From contig JXTB01000093.1 of assembly GCA_002914805.1 (NCBI GenBank), positions 773,989 to 837,988 of the forward strand: a DNA stretch of 64,000 nucleotides, written 5' to 3'. Shown here piece after piece: positions 11,149-20,929 of the stretch (the stretch's first letter is position 1; each line of letters begins with the position of its first letter). The translations under genes and the position numbers were made by a program. The notes below the pieces were generated by a model, which ran no database searches, was not told where the DNA came from, and saw nothing but the letters and a program-made list of their open reading frames with translations. Source of the stretch: Parasponia andersonii (Eukaryota; Streptophyta; Magnoliopsida; Rosales; Cannabaceae).

Positions 11149-11696
11149 TATCATGGTAAAATGGGCAAACCGGTCTGACCTAAAAATTTAAAAGGAGAGT
11201 CTAGCTTGGCCCACAGGCTCCTCATCGGGCTATACAGGCCCGAGCTGGTTTTAAAAAAATAAAAAAAATAAAAGATTATTATATGTATAATTAGTTAAAA
11301 ATATTAGAAATTTAAAAATAAAATTTATGAAAAAATAAATGATATGTTATATTTTTTTCTTATTGATAAAAATTTAAAAATAATTAAATAAGTTATAAGT
11401 ATATAAGTTAACTAATTGATAAAAAAAAAGTTTAAAATAAAAAATTTTAAAAAATTATTTACAATTTGATTGAAATTTGAAAGTGAAAAAATGAGCGAGA
11501 GAATATATATTTATAAGTATTAGAAAATATTTTTTATTTAAATTTATTTAAAAATATTTTTTAAGAAATAAAAAAATTATTTTTGACAGACTAGGCCCAC
11601 CCTAACCCTATCCCTAAGGTCGGGCCAGGCCAATCCGCGAGGGATAGTGACGAGCTGCGGGCTAGTCTATTTGATCTGGCCCATTTTGTCATCTAT
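11149..11696. mobile_element. hAT-like MITE candidate
   Basis: The left end reads TATCATGGTAAAATGGGCA. The reverse complement of the right end reads TAGATGACAAAATGGGCC. Just inside are GC-rich phrases built on GGCCC/GGGCC and the core is very AT-rich, the pattern of the plant MITEs related to hAT transposons. Flanks share TGGCT but I found no clean 8-bp duplication, so the ends are good to a few bases only. Confidence 0.55.
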
Positions 11697-12013
11697 AGTT
11701 GGCTTGTTAGACTCTTTCTTTCGATGTACTCCAATGCATACCATTTTAAGCATGTGACATTAAAGCTTAAGAACAAAATAACACTTGAAAATAATACGGA
11801 GACGCTTGAGTCTTAATTTTGGAAAGATAATTTCTTTTTTTCTAAAAAAAAAAAATAATTTCTTTCTTCAACAACCTTCCCATTATTTGTCACAAATTGC
11901 GGAGGAAACAAATTCGAATTGTGTGTCCCATCGGCTTGTTTGACCAGGGTCAGTTCTAGCAAAAGAATAACTTTATTTTCTTTTTTCCTTGGGTCAACAA
12001 AAATAATTCTAAG

Positions 12014-12589
12014 GTCATGTTTGGTGCACCATATTGTATTGTGATGTATTATATTGAGTTGAATTGTATTGTATTATTTATTACAGTACTATGTTTGGTT
12101 TTACATTTGTATTAAAATGTTGTATTAAAAATTTAATTTTAAAAAATATCATTTTTTAAAATTTACTAAGAAAAATACCATTTTCAAAAAATATTTAGGA
12201 AAATACCACTTGTAAAATTACCACTTTTTAAAATTTATTTACGAAAAAAACAATTTTTAGATATACATTTAGAAAAATACCACTTTTAAAAATTTATTCA
12301 GAAAAATACCACTTTTGAAAGGGATAAAGTGATGCGAGAGAGAAAGTGATGAGAGAGAAATTAAGAACAAAAAAATTGAGGAGAGTAGGTATTGTATAAT
12401 ACTACGTTAAAATTAAAATCATGTAATACAGTGTAATATAGTTCTTTTATTTTGTATTAGATGATACTCTTCGTATTGTCTTAAATTTTGATGTCGTATT
12501 AAATAATACAATATAAAAGTACAATAAAATACAGTAATATATTTAATTAATAAAATACCGTGTCATTATACAATATACCAAATATGACG
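12014..12589. mobile_element. MITE candidate with terminal inverted repeats
   Basis: The left terminus GGTCATGTTTGGTGCACCAT pairs with the reverse complement of the right terminus (CGTCATATTTGGTATATTGT). The interior is AT-rich with repeated AAAATACCACTTTT phrases and has no ORF. I could not find a matching target duplication, so I do not assign a superfamily. Confidence 0.6.
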
Positions 12590-13326
12590 TGTGGCATCAC
12601 AAAATGACTAGAAATTACAAAATTAAATGACATAACTGCTTTTTTCAAAAAAAAAATAATTAACACAAAGTGGCAAATATCAGAGTAAAAAGTAAACTTT
12701 TACAAATATGTCAGGTAATATAAAGTGGCAAATATAACAATAGAAAATTAGTAGTTTCGTTCAATTAGTAGTTTTTTTGAGTTTATTGCACACACATAAA
12801 TATAAACATCAAATCATTGATTTGGTTTAGCTCACTGTTTTCAGCCCAAAACACACCAAGTGAGATACTTATTTTCCGAACAAAATTATAAACATGGCAT
12901 CGCAAATATCCTAAGCAATATTTGTTAGGACTTAGGAAGGATATAGATACTCATTTTGTGAACCAAAATATAAAGGGAAGTATCAACAATTTGGACTATG
13001 TACATTTATAATTTCAGTTACAAATTTATTCTTGATTAAAATTACTAAAAATGACAATCTGAGAATTAAATGTATCCATTATAATTATACAGTGAGACAA
13101 GCTAGGATGCTCATCTAAAAAAAAAAAAAAAAAATCGTATGAGATTGTTTAAATCCTATAAAAAATTGTTTTTTCATTCTTCAAATGACGAAGAAATGTA
13201 AATAGTGGAGCAATGAAAAGGAAAATATTAAATTCATAACAATATATTCATATATTAGAAATAGAAGGTGTCGTATACATTTAATAGAAACATGTACATA
13301 TGGTGTCGTATGCATTTAATAGAAAC

Positions 13327-13374
<48 letters not shown>

Positions 13375-13471
13375 GTAGTGTATCTAACATGTTATGTATC
13401 GAATTAGTAAAAGGCATCGTTCTATTGTTACAAACTCTTTATATATATATATATATATTATATATATATAT
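12590..13471. other. AT-rich DNA with (AT)n microsatellites
   Basis: No gene seen. The stretch GTGTCGTATACATTTAATAG recurs within about 40 bases (13,269 and 13,304). It is followed by a pure (AT)n run at about 13,329-13,371 and a second TA-rich run at about 13,439-13,470 that borders the next MITE. Confidence 0.6.
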
Positions 13472-14002
13472 GGGCACCAATTCAGTATGTATTTTTTTTT
13501 TTTACCTCTGCATAAGTATCAATTTGGCCGATAAAAATTTAGCATGCACATTTTTTTATTGTAAAAAGTAAGAGAGAGAAAGAACATTAATGATGCACGT
13601 CTTTTCATGCACTTCATTATATCCATTGGATCACCATTAGATGGATGGTGATCCAACAGCTAAAAAAAAAATACATATCCATAGGTAAAAAAGAAATACT
13701 TATTGGATTGGCAACCTATATATATATACATTATATATGGTTCCAAATTCAACACGTATTTTTTTTTACCTATCAATAAGTATTTTTTTAGCTGTTGGAT
13801 TATTATTTAACGACTACCATAATTTAAGTAGTTGAAATAATAATGATAATAATAATAATAATAGTAATAATAATAATAATAATAATGAATACTCATTATT
13901 TATTTTTTTTTTATGAAAAAATATGCGTGATGATTTTTAATTGAGTAAAACAATACTTATAGATAGGTAAAAAAAAAAATACTCACTGAATTGATGCCCA
14001 TT
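13472..14002. mobile_element. MITE with nested inverted repeats
   Basis: The outer arms are GGGCACCAATTCAGTATGTA at 13,472 onward and its imperfect reverse complement ending near 14,000, both running into a long T or A run and ACCT. Inside lies a second pair of arms (about 13,651-13,712 and 13,741-13,802) sharing ATCCAACAGCTAAAAAAA. Next to it is a perfect 12-bp hairpin TTGGATCACCAT/ATGGTGATCCAA at 13,626-13,656. There is no ORF. A related fragment lies at about 17,550-17,632. Transcription could fold it into a long hairpin. Confidence 0.65.
13837..13887. repeat. (AAT)n trinucleotide microsatellite
   Basis: About 50 bases of ATA/ATAATA repeats with two interruptions (one ATG, one TAG), inside the MITE. 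Confidence 0.9.
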
Positions 14003-14570
14003 ATATATGAGATACGACAACAATTTATCTGAGTTGATAATGAAGGGAAAAAAAAAGGCAGTGCGTTATACTCCTTGAAGAAAAAAGGGATGTTATTATT
14101 ATGAGTCGAGAGAAAACCAAAATAATACCAAGTAAAATTAAGTTGAATTTTTTTACTTTTATATATTGTATTGTTTGATTAAAATTTTCATGTTTATCAT
14201 TTGGGAATAAAAAACAAAGAACAAGTGAAAAATAATAAAAGTCGAAGGTAAAAAGCACGAAATACAATTGGTGGGTAATTATGCACATATTTTTTTTTTA
14301 AAGAAAAACCCAAGAAGATAACTTAAAATTAAAAATCAAAATAGTTCAAACATAATAAAATTTAATTTAATAATAGCTTAAAGCCCCACATTTGTTGTTT
14401 CTATCATTAGTACGACAAAATAAAGAATGTTTAAATAAAAAATCGATATTCTTGAAATATAAGGAAGGTACAAAGAAAAAAAAATATTATAACAATTCTT
14501 TTGTGATATAAAAAGAAAATGAATGTACATAATCAAAATATTGATAGATATGAACTTTCTCAAACGTAAA

Positions 14571-14811
14571 ACATAGCATCACAAATAGGAGGGATGGAGA
14601 GTAAGAAGGATGGTGAGTTTAAAATGAAAGGGGAATGAGAAGGATGGAGAAAAGAGTAGTGATCGTTATTTGGTTAGAAAGAGGTAAAATATTGCATCAC
14701 AAATAGGAGGGATGGAGGGTAAGAAGGATGGTGAGTTTAAAATGAAAGGGGAATCAGAAAGATAGAGAAAAGAGTAGCGATCGTTATTTGGTTAGAAAGA
14801 GATAAAATATT
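14571..14811 (+). repeat. tandem duplication, about 118-bp unit x 2
   Basis: GCATCACAAATAGGAGGGAT starts at 14,576 and again at 14,694. The two purine-rich copies differ at only a few positions, for example GATGGAGAGT versus GATGGAGGGT, so the duplication is recent compared with its surroundings. No coding potential. Confidence 0.85.
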
Positions 14812-16090
14812 TAAGTCAAAAGGATGAAAAATATTTACTTATAAAAATATTATATCAATTTCATTATTTTTTAAATAATTTTTTTTGGAGGATAAATTTA
14901 ATAAGTCCTACTTTTTAATCATTTTACTACTCTCCAATTGTTCCAAAGTTAGAAGCTAGGATGAGTTTTAGTTGGCTCGAAGGGATCACTCTCTCTCTCC
15001 CCCTTATATCAACCCTTTCTCTCCCTCTCTCTTTCTCACATCAACCCCTTATATCAAATAAAGGATTATATTTAGGAATATCAATAGGTGGGGCTGTGTT
15101 CTACCCTTCTCCTTCTCTATCCTAAATCCTTCCCTAGTCCTCGCCCTATTCCCTATTTAAGCAGGGGCAGGGAATCCTATCATGGTCAGGGTCTCTAGAG
15201 GGGAACCTGACATATAGAAAAAAAAAACATATTATTACTGTAATATTAATTTTTTTACTTTACTAATATCATTATTTGGGTTTATTGTGCATGTAAATTA
15301 TGAATGTATCATTAATTGTGGTTATAATATTATATATTAATTATAAAAGTATATGATAATTAAATAGATAAGGTTATGGGACAAGAATTCCCCGGCCCGG
15401 GGATGGTTTCCCATCTCCATCCTTGATAAGCCCCCTACCCCACTATATTAGGGTGGGGCACTGTGGAGAGATTTGACCTGCAAGGATAATTGATAACCCT
15501 AATTATATTTCTCCTTCCGCTTCATTCCTCTGCATTCGTCTAAAAAGCCTCCCTACCAAACAAGGTGTTAGGCTTTGTTTGGGAAGAAAGGAAGGAAAGT
15601 AAGAAAGAAAGATAGAGAGCTTAAGGATGGAGGATTTGTGGTAAAGAGAAGATATTGACAGTCTCTTTGTTTGATATGAGAGATTTGTGGCAAGATGGAA
15701 AGGGATAGAAGGAAATGTAAAATTCTTTATTTGGTAACGATAGATTGACGAAGAAGGAGAAGAAGTAGAGGATTAGAAATCCTTTTAGGTCTACCATTTT
15801 GAATTCTTTCATTAATGGAACAATTTATATAATAATATGTCTCTGATACTACGTGAGATGTTAATTTTTTATTAGAAGATAAAGTGACACTTTAGGTGAG
15901 ACCTGTTTGGACTTTAGTCATAAACTAACACTTCACGTGGTATTACGGCTTTTGTTAATAACAATTTTTATAGGTACATATTTGCCATTTTAATAACAAA
16001 GAAAGAAAAGGCCAGAATCCTTCCATTAATAAAGTGGCATATGTATTCTATGTATTTATTGATTTTGTTAAACTCATGAGATTATTACCA
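14812..16090. other. intergenic DNA, purine/pyrimidine tracts
   Basis: No gene seen. There is a CT-rich tract at about 14,985-15,045. A segment at about 15,080-15,460 carries GGGGCAGGGAATCC-like and CCCCGGCCCGGGGATGG phrases, typical of decayed non-autonomous DNA elements, but I could not define its ends. A purine-rich AGAAAGGAAGGAAAG stretch lies near 15,583. Confidence 0.45.
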
Positions 16091-16271
16091 AGGACAAATT
16101 ACTCCATTCCTCTCTAATTTTTGCCAAATGTGACAGTTTACCCTCAAAATAATTGACTTTGATATATCTGGCCCAAAATATGAGAAAAGTTGTTTCAATT
16201 TACCCCAAAAGTCTTAACTCCGTTAAGACGCATGAGGACTTTTTGGTAGTTGCATAACTTGCTACCACCAG

Positions 16272-16535
16272 TCATAAAACTCTAGATACTCTCTTTTTGA
16301 CTTCTTCATCTGCTTCTTTTCTTTCTTTATTTGTTTTAATCCTTCCGAGCCACTTATTTGTGGACTCGTCGAGTTCGATTGACTCGATGGTGTCGTGGTC
16401 CCGAGCACGGAGCAACTCACCATTCTTGCATCGGAAGCAGCTCATTCCATACTCGTACACCTCGTCGTCTTTTATGATCACGAACGGTCGTCTTATGCCT
16501 CGCTCTTGCTCGTCCTCGGCCTCGTCTAACTTCAA
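16272..16535 (-). CDS. unrecognised GC-rich ORF, possible captured gene fragment
   Basis: This minus-strand ORF of 87 codons is rich in charged residues: DEAEDEQERGIRRPFVIIKD, then MSCFRCKNGELLRARDHDTI and a basic tail KERKEADEEVKKRV. Base composition is clearly richer in G and C than the flanks, suggesting former coding DNA. The opposite strand is also open here (16,297-16,563), so openness alone is weak evidence. It starts about 25 bases inside the left inverted repeat. I do not recognise the family. A CxxC is present but there is no complete zinc-finger pattern. Confidence 0.25.
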   Translation of the reverse strand: MKLDEAEDEQERGIRRPFVIIKDDEVYEYGMSCFRCKNGELLRARDHDTIESIELDESTNKWLGRIKTNKERKEADEEVKKRVSRVL

Positions 16536-17204
16536 CTCGGACGGCGATGGACTTTATTTCTGATCCGTAATGCCGAGTCAAAGCTATTCCGATTTAGTGT
16601 ACATTGGTTCTCAAAGGCAGAGAATGATATACCCATCTATCAAGAGCGTGGTGCAGAGAGGTGATTTCATGGCGTAGTCTGGGTCACATTTTCCGGTTGA
16701 CTGCGTACCGCTTGCTTAGAATGGAATAATTGAATGGGTCAGTCAAGGCTTGCTTTTTTTTTTTTTTTTTTTTTGGGGGGAAATTCTTTCCCTATTTTAG
16801 GTATTATTTTTAAAGTTTTTATTTTTCTTTTATTGTTTTTGTTTTTTTACTCCGGTATCTATTGGAGTTATCATATTGAATAAAGGTTGCAAATTGTGAA
16901 TCAATTGTTTTTTTTTTTTTTGGCTCAAGAATTATGAATCAATTTAATCAACCTTGCAGGCTTGTTAAGAGGACCTTGACCCGCCGTACGTACTGTTAAA
17001 CTCTCATAAATTCTCTTATCAAGTTCTATCTTTTTTTTTTTTTTCCCCCTTTTTTAAAAAGGAATTTATGCTTGTGACGAAAACCTCCCTCACGAGTGTA
17101 GAGTCTTTTCTCACTGTTCGATATACTTTGCCGTAGTCTGCTGAACTCTGCCAATTTTTTTTTTTTTTTTTTAAAGGTTTAACTAATAATCTTCAATTAT
17201 TATA

Positions 17205-17366
17205 AATTAAAAAAAATACTTATTATTACCGATCCTCGCCTCACCCCATCAAGGATAATAGATGATGAGATAATAGGTTTCACGCCTATTTTTAATGTGA
17301 CTCGAACATAAAATCGAGATTCCAAATAATGAGTACTCTTACCACTTGAGCCAACTCACTTTATCA
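17205..17366 (-). mobile_element. tRNA-derived SINE
   Basis: Reading the minus strand from about 17,366: an A-box-like stretch GTTGGCTCAAGTGGTAAGAG, then after about 40 bases a B-box-like TGTTCGAGTCAC, then a non-tRNA body ending near a T-rich tail. A second copy, split by an LTR, is at 57,915-59,560. Two copies sharing both head and body support a real family rather than a chance tRNA match. It lies inside the long-inverted-repeat element. Confidence 0.65.
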
Positions 17367-17632
17367 CTGGAGTCCAATAAACTCTACCAATCTACACTCA
17401 AATAAAACACATAAACATAAAAGAACAAAAGATAAAATCTCTTTCGATTTGGTTCCTAAATAAGTTCGAAAATATAATCTAAAATTGTATACAATTTTCT
17501 TCCCATATAAATATATATATATGTATATATATAGTACTAATCTAGGTATTTTATTTTATTTTTTACATCATTTTAGCTAATGAAAGTTTAGTATGTATAT
17601 TTTTTTATAATAAAAAATAAGAGAAAGAAATA

Positions 17633-17865
17633 NNNNNNNNNNNNNNNNNNNNNNNNNNNNNNNNNNNNNNNNNNNNNNNNNNNNNNNNNNNNNNNNNNNN
17701 NNNNNNNNNNNNNNNNNNNNNNNNNNNNNNNNNNNNNNNNNNNNNNNNNNNNNNNNNNNNNNNNNNNNNNNNNNNNNNNNNNNNNNNNNNNNNNNNNNNN
17801 NNNNNNNNNNNNNNNNNNNNNNNNNNNNNNNNNNNNNNNNNNNNNNNNNNNNNNNNNNNNNNNNN
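17633..17865. other. assembly gap (233 Ns)
   Basis: An unbroken run of N. The right arm of the long inverted repeat begins at the first base after it, so the gap may hide part of that arm or a structure hard to sequence. A single isolated N also occurs at 25,859. Confidence 1.
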
Positions 17866-18023
17866 AAAAAGCCCTCACATGTGTTAACAGAGTTAGACGT
17901 TAGACTTTTGGGGTAAATTGAAAAGTTTTTTGTTAAATTTAGGGTAAAATATACCAAAGTCAATTATTTGGGGGTAAACTCTCGCACTTGGCAAAAATTA
18001 GAGGGAAGGGGGTTATTTGTCCT

Positions 18024-18217
18024 AAGTACAAATATGAAAAGGATAAAAGAAAAGGAGAATCCGTGAACTGTGGGGGCAGACAGAGTGCAGTCCATAAATA
18101 TAGTAACAAAACGTCATTTTTGTATTTTTTTGCCCCTCCTTTAGACAGAAGTAGGGTTGGTTGATTACGCTTGCTCTTGCTCTCAGAGAACAATAATGAC
18201 CAGCAGTAGATTAGATC

Positions 18218-18255
<38 letters not shown>

Positions 18256-19027
18256 CATGCGGAGTAAGAGCTCAGAAATGGAAGGGCAAGTGAGAGATAG
18301 GGAGGAGCTCAGGTAGGGAACGACAACTTCATCTCCTCGACTACATATAAGCACGCCGTCAGGCAGATCTGGCTGGGTGAGAGAGATTGTTCTACGTAGA
18401 AGGTCGTCTAGCAGCTAATCTGGCCAGATCTGGGAGACACTTGGAACACGTTGTACTTAGGTTACTACTTTTATCTATTTTCTTTTATTCATGTTTATTG
18501 TTTATAATTATCAAGAATGGTCTTTGGTAATCATCGACTGCAGCACTTCCATCTGATTCAAGTTTTAACAAGTTATTGTTATCATTGGATTTGTTAAGTA
18601 ATGCGTACTTTTGCTTCTTTATGTGCCGGTTTTGATCTATATATGAATCGGTTTTGCCTTAAGTTAATGACAATAAGATCAGGGCAAAAGTTTTGATGAA
18701 CCGTGATTTCTTGTATGGTTTTGTATATACAGCTTAACTTTTTCGGAGTTCTTTTAAGATGTCTAATAATTTTGTCATTTTTTTTTTGAACTACTGCATT
18801 TTTTTTTTATTACTAGTAACTTTTCAAGTATTATTATTATTATTATAGTTTCTTTTCCTTGCTACTTATTTACCTGGCTCCTCACCGAATGAACAGCCTT
18901 GTTCCAGCTAAGTGCCCGCCACCTATTAGAACTACACTCTCAAAGCACAAGGGCGTGGTCATACTCGTGGACTAGCAAAAGTTGTTACATCACCAAGTAA
19001 ATTAATTGCCCGAGGACAAAAGCCACT
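18024..19027. other. possible decayed gene start and AT-rich DNA
   Basis: A pure (AG)n run at about 18,220-18,251 is followed by an ATG at 18,257 opening only 19 codons (MRSKSSEMEGQVRDREELR) before TAG. Another frame then reads ISSTTYKHAVRQIWLGERDC to about 18,400. The composition is less AT-rich than the surroundings, which hints at an old 5' exon, but I recognise no family and the frame is broken. The rest, to 19,027, shows nothing definite. Confidence 0.25.
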
Positions 19028-19195
19028 CGAGCTTTGACTAAGGTGATTAATTTTATAATGTTGGATGCTAGTATTAGGAAATCCTTTTCTGCTTAATGTC
19101 CACACAGCTCAAGCTTTGAGCAAGCTGATTATCTTTATATAGTTCGATGCTACCTACTATATTATGAAATCCTTTTCAGCTGAATGTCCAAAACA
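19028..19195 (+). repeat. imperfect tandem duplication, about 83 bp x 2
   Basis: CGAGCTTTGACTAAGGTGAT and CAAGCTTTGAGCAAGCTGAT begin two units that both pass through GATGCTA and GAAATCCTTTTC and end in AATGTCC. Divergence is about a fifth by eye. Confidence 0.65.
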
Positions 19196-19458
19196 AATAT
19201 TTTAAATAAGTACTAAGTTCTGAAAATTAGCCCAAGACGGAAGATATCGTGGAAAGAAGATTTCTTACTTGACATATTCTTTTACCCTGAGTAACTACTG
19301 AGATTTTGGACTAATCCACCTCTCTTATCATGGCAGAGTCATGGAACGTCACTTGAACATAATCACAATTTTTGGCTTCCCCGACTCCAACTTGCTGTGT
19401 TGCCCTTTTGTCCTCCTATAAATAGTTTCCTGCCCTACTTCTTCATGTTGGTGTAAAA

Positions 19459-19532
19459 GCATCTGAGCCAGGAAGCTGTGCGCAGTGAGTTAGATGCATC
19501 TAAGCCAGGAAGCCCTGTGCAGTGAGGTTCTC
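19459..19532 (+). repeat. 37-bp tandem duplication
   Basis: GCATCTGAGCCAGGAAGC at 19,459 recurs as GCATCTAAGCCAGGAAGC at 19,496, each followed by a TGTGCAGTGAG-like phrase. A TATA-like CTATAAATAG lies about 45 bases upstream (about 19,415), but no coding frame follows it. Confidence 0.75.
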
Positions 19533-19582
19533 TCTCATCTAGAACAACATTACTTCCTTACAACTCCGACTTCCCCCCACTA

Positions 19583-19656
19583 CAATACTGATAGACATTT
19601 CTTCCAACGATGAAATTAACAATACTGATAGACATTTCTTTCAACCATAAAACTAA
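19583..19656 (+). repeat. second 37-bp tandem duplication
   Basis: CAATACTGATAGACATTTCT begins at 19,583 and at 19,620. Its sequence is unrelated to the 37-bp duplication 50 bases upstream but its period is identical. Confidence 0.8.
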
Positions 19657-19689
19657 CACTCATCCACAAAATAAACTTTCAAGATAAAA

Positions 19690-20923
19690 CTAATGAAAAA
19701 GTAAATCTAACAACTTTGTCCTTTCAAGAAAAACTAATCTGAAGTCCCGCCACAAAACTTTGTCCACATTTGACACCTTCTTTTTGCCCTTCTCCACATT
19801 GACAACTTCGTTCTCATCTTCCACATTGACAACTTGGATATCATACACCATTGTCACTGTTTTATGGAAATTGCTCACAAAGGCAACAAGTCCATGACTG
19901 CATTCCATAGTATAAGACATGTAAGAATAAGTTCAGCAAAATGGAAAAAAAGTTGAAAACAAATGATAGAAACAACAAAGTTAATTAAATCAGTTATAAA
20001 CTAGTCAAATTGATTGTTTCTTTAAGAATTCCTTCTAGCCTTGAGTACACATTCTTGTATTTTGGTGGAATGAAAATTCTCCTCTCTTCTCCTACAAGCA
20101 TACCTGAAAGAAGTAGGCACAAAATATTAAAACTATTTCCAAGTCCATAATATACAGATGGAAATTCCAAATCCGTTTTCAAAGTTCATGCACTTATCAT
20201 GGCTCAATGTTGATATAGGGTTATGAGGCAGGTTATCTATAAAATTTTGAGCTAAGTATTTGCCTAAAGTGGAAATTAATCTGAGCTATAAAATTTAAAC
20301 TATGAGCATATATATATCTGTAGATGCGGATAAAAGATTATATAGTGCAGAACTAGTAATTTAAGGCTCAGAAAAAAGATAAGCACTTTATCATTGATGT
20401 ATCATATCAATTATAGCTTGACATATACGTTCAGACTCACAGATTCAGAAAATTACCACAAATTCCAAGCTCCCATGCCAATGGAACTTGTACCGTTCCT
20501 GCAAAACCATTAGAGAATAAAAATGAAGCAGGTGTCAAACAACTTCCTACAAAACCATAGAAACCACGCAAGAATAACAATGAAGGCAAGATTTACCTGA
20601 TATGAATTGGAATGGATGCTTCTCTAGTCCTGGTTGGAATGAACAGGTCTCCCAAGTGTCCCATGATCGTAGTAGGGTCTAACATAATTCCGGTAGTAGA
20701 ATCCACTGAAGTTGATAGACCCGACATCTTTTTGTGCTTGGTCTCTTGCGCCGTCTTGAGGTGCTTTCTCAGGTTCTCGTTCGGCTTGTTCTCTTTCCAG
20801 ACCAAGTTTTCCCAAGGGTGCCTCCTCCTTTTGTGCTTTCTTAAGCGCTCTTGTGTTCTCTCTTTCGGTTTCGGTTATCCTTCTTTGCCATGATCCAAGA
20901 TTGGGAGACTGAGACAGAAGCAA
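19690..20923 (-). pseudogene. decayed host-like gene remnant, last exon FKBP-like
   Basis: On the minus strand a first block (20,923-20,600) is rich in Lys, Glu, Arg and ends at a donor-like ATATCAG|GTAAATC near 20,597. A small block after a TTTTGCAG acceptor (near 20,500) reads TVQVPLAWELGICG in one frame. After an acceptor CTTCTTTCAG near 20,104 comes MLVGEERRIFIPPKY, which resembles the G-M-x-x-G-x-x-R-x-I-x-P-P turn of FKBP-type prolyl isomerases. A further open frame spans 19,690-19,920. Frames do not join cleanly and the FKBP core is missing, so this is at best a chimeric or decayed remnant. The FKBP assignment is tentative. Confidence 0.25.
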
Positions 20924-20929
20924 TGGAGA

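Larger units (their letters stand above)
16091..18023. mobile_element. element with ~155-bp terminal inverted repeats
   Basis: The left arm (16,091-16,245, from AGGACAAATTACTCCATTCC) matches the reverse complement of the right arm (17,866-18,023) along its length by eye. Shared phrases are CTCTAATTTTTGCCAA, AATAATTGACTTTG and TTTACCCCAAAAGTC. Long arms around about 1.6 kb of unrelated DNA fit a Mutator-like or other TIR element. A 9-bp duplication was not found. The interior holds a GC-rich ORF, a SINE and the assembly gap, so its true size is uncertain. Confidence 0.65.

Noticed and set aside
17338..17366. Possible tRNA gene (A box TGGCTCAAGTGG)
   Set aside because: No cloverleaf or acceptor stem forms; head plus shared body with a second copy identifies a SINE.
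17577..17963. Minus-strand ORFs crossing the N run
   Set aside because: Most residues are undetermined; the open frame is an artefact of Ns.
18257..18404. Short exon-like stretch after an (AG)n run
   Set aside because: Stops after 19 codons, other frame unrecognised; too weak for a gene call.
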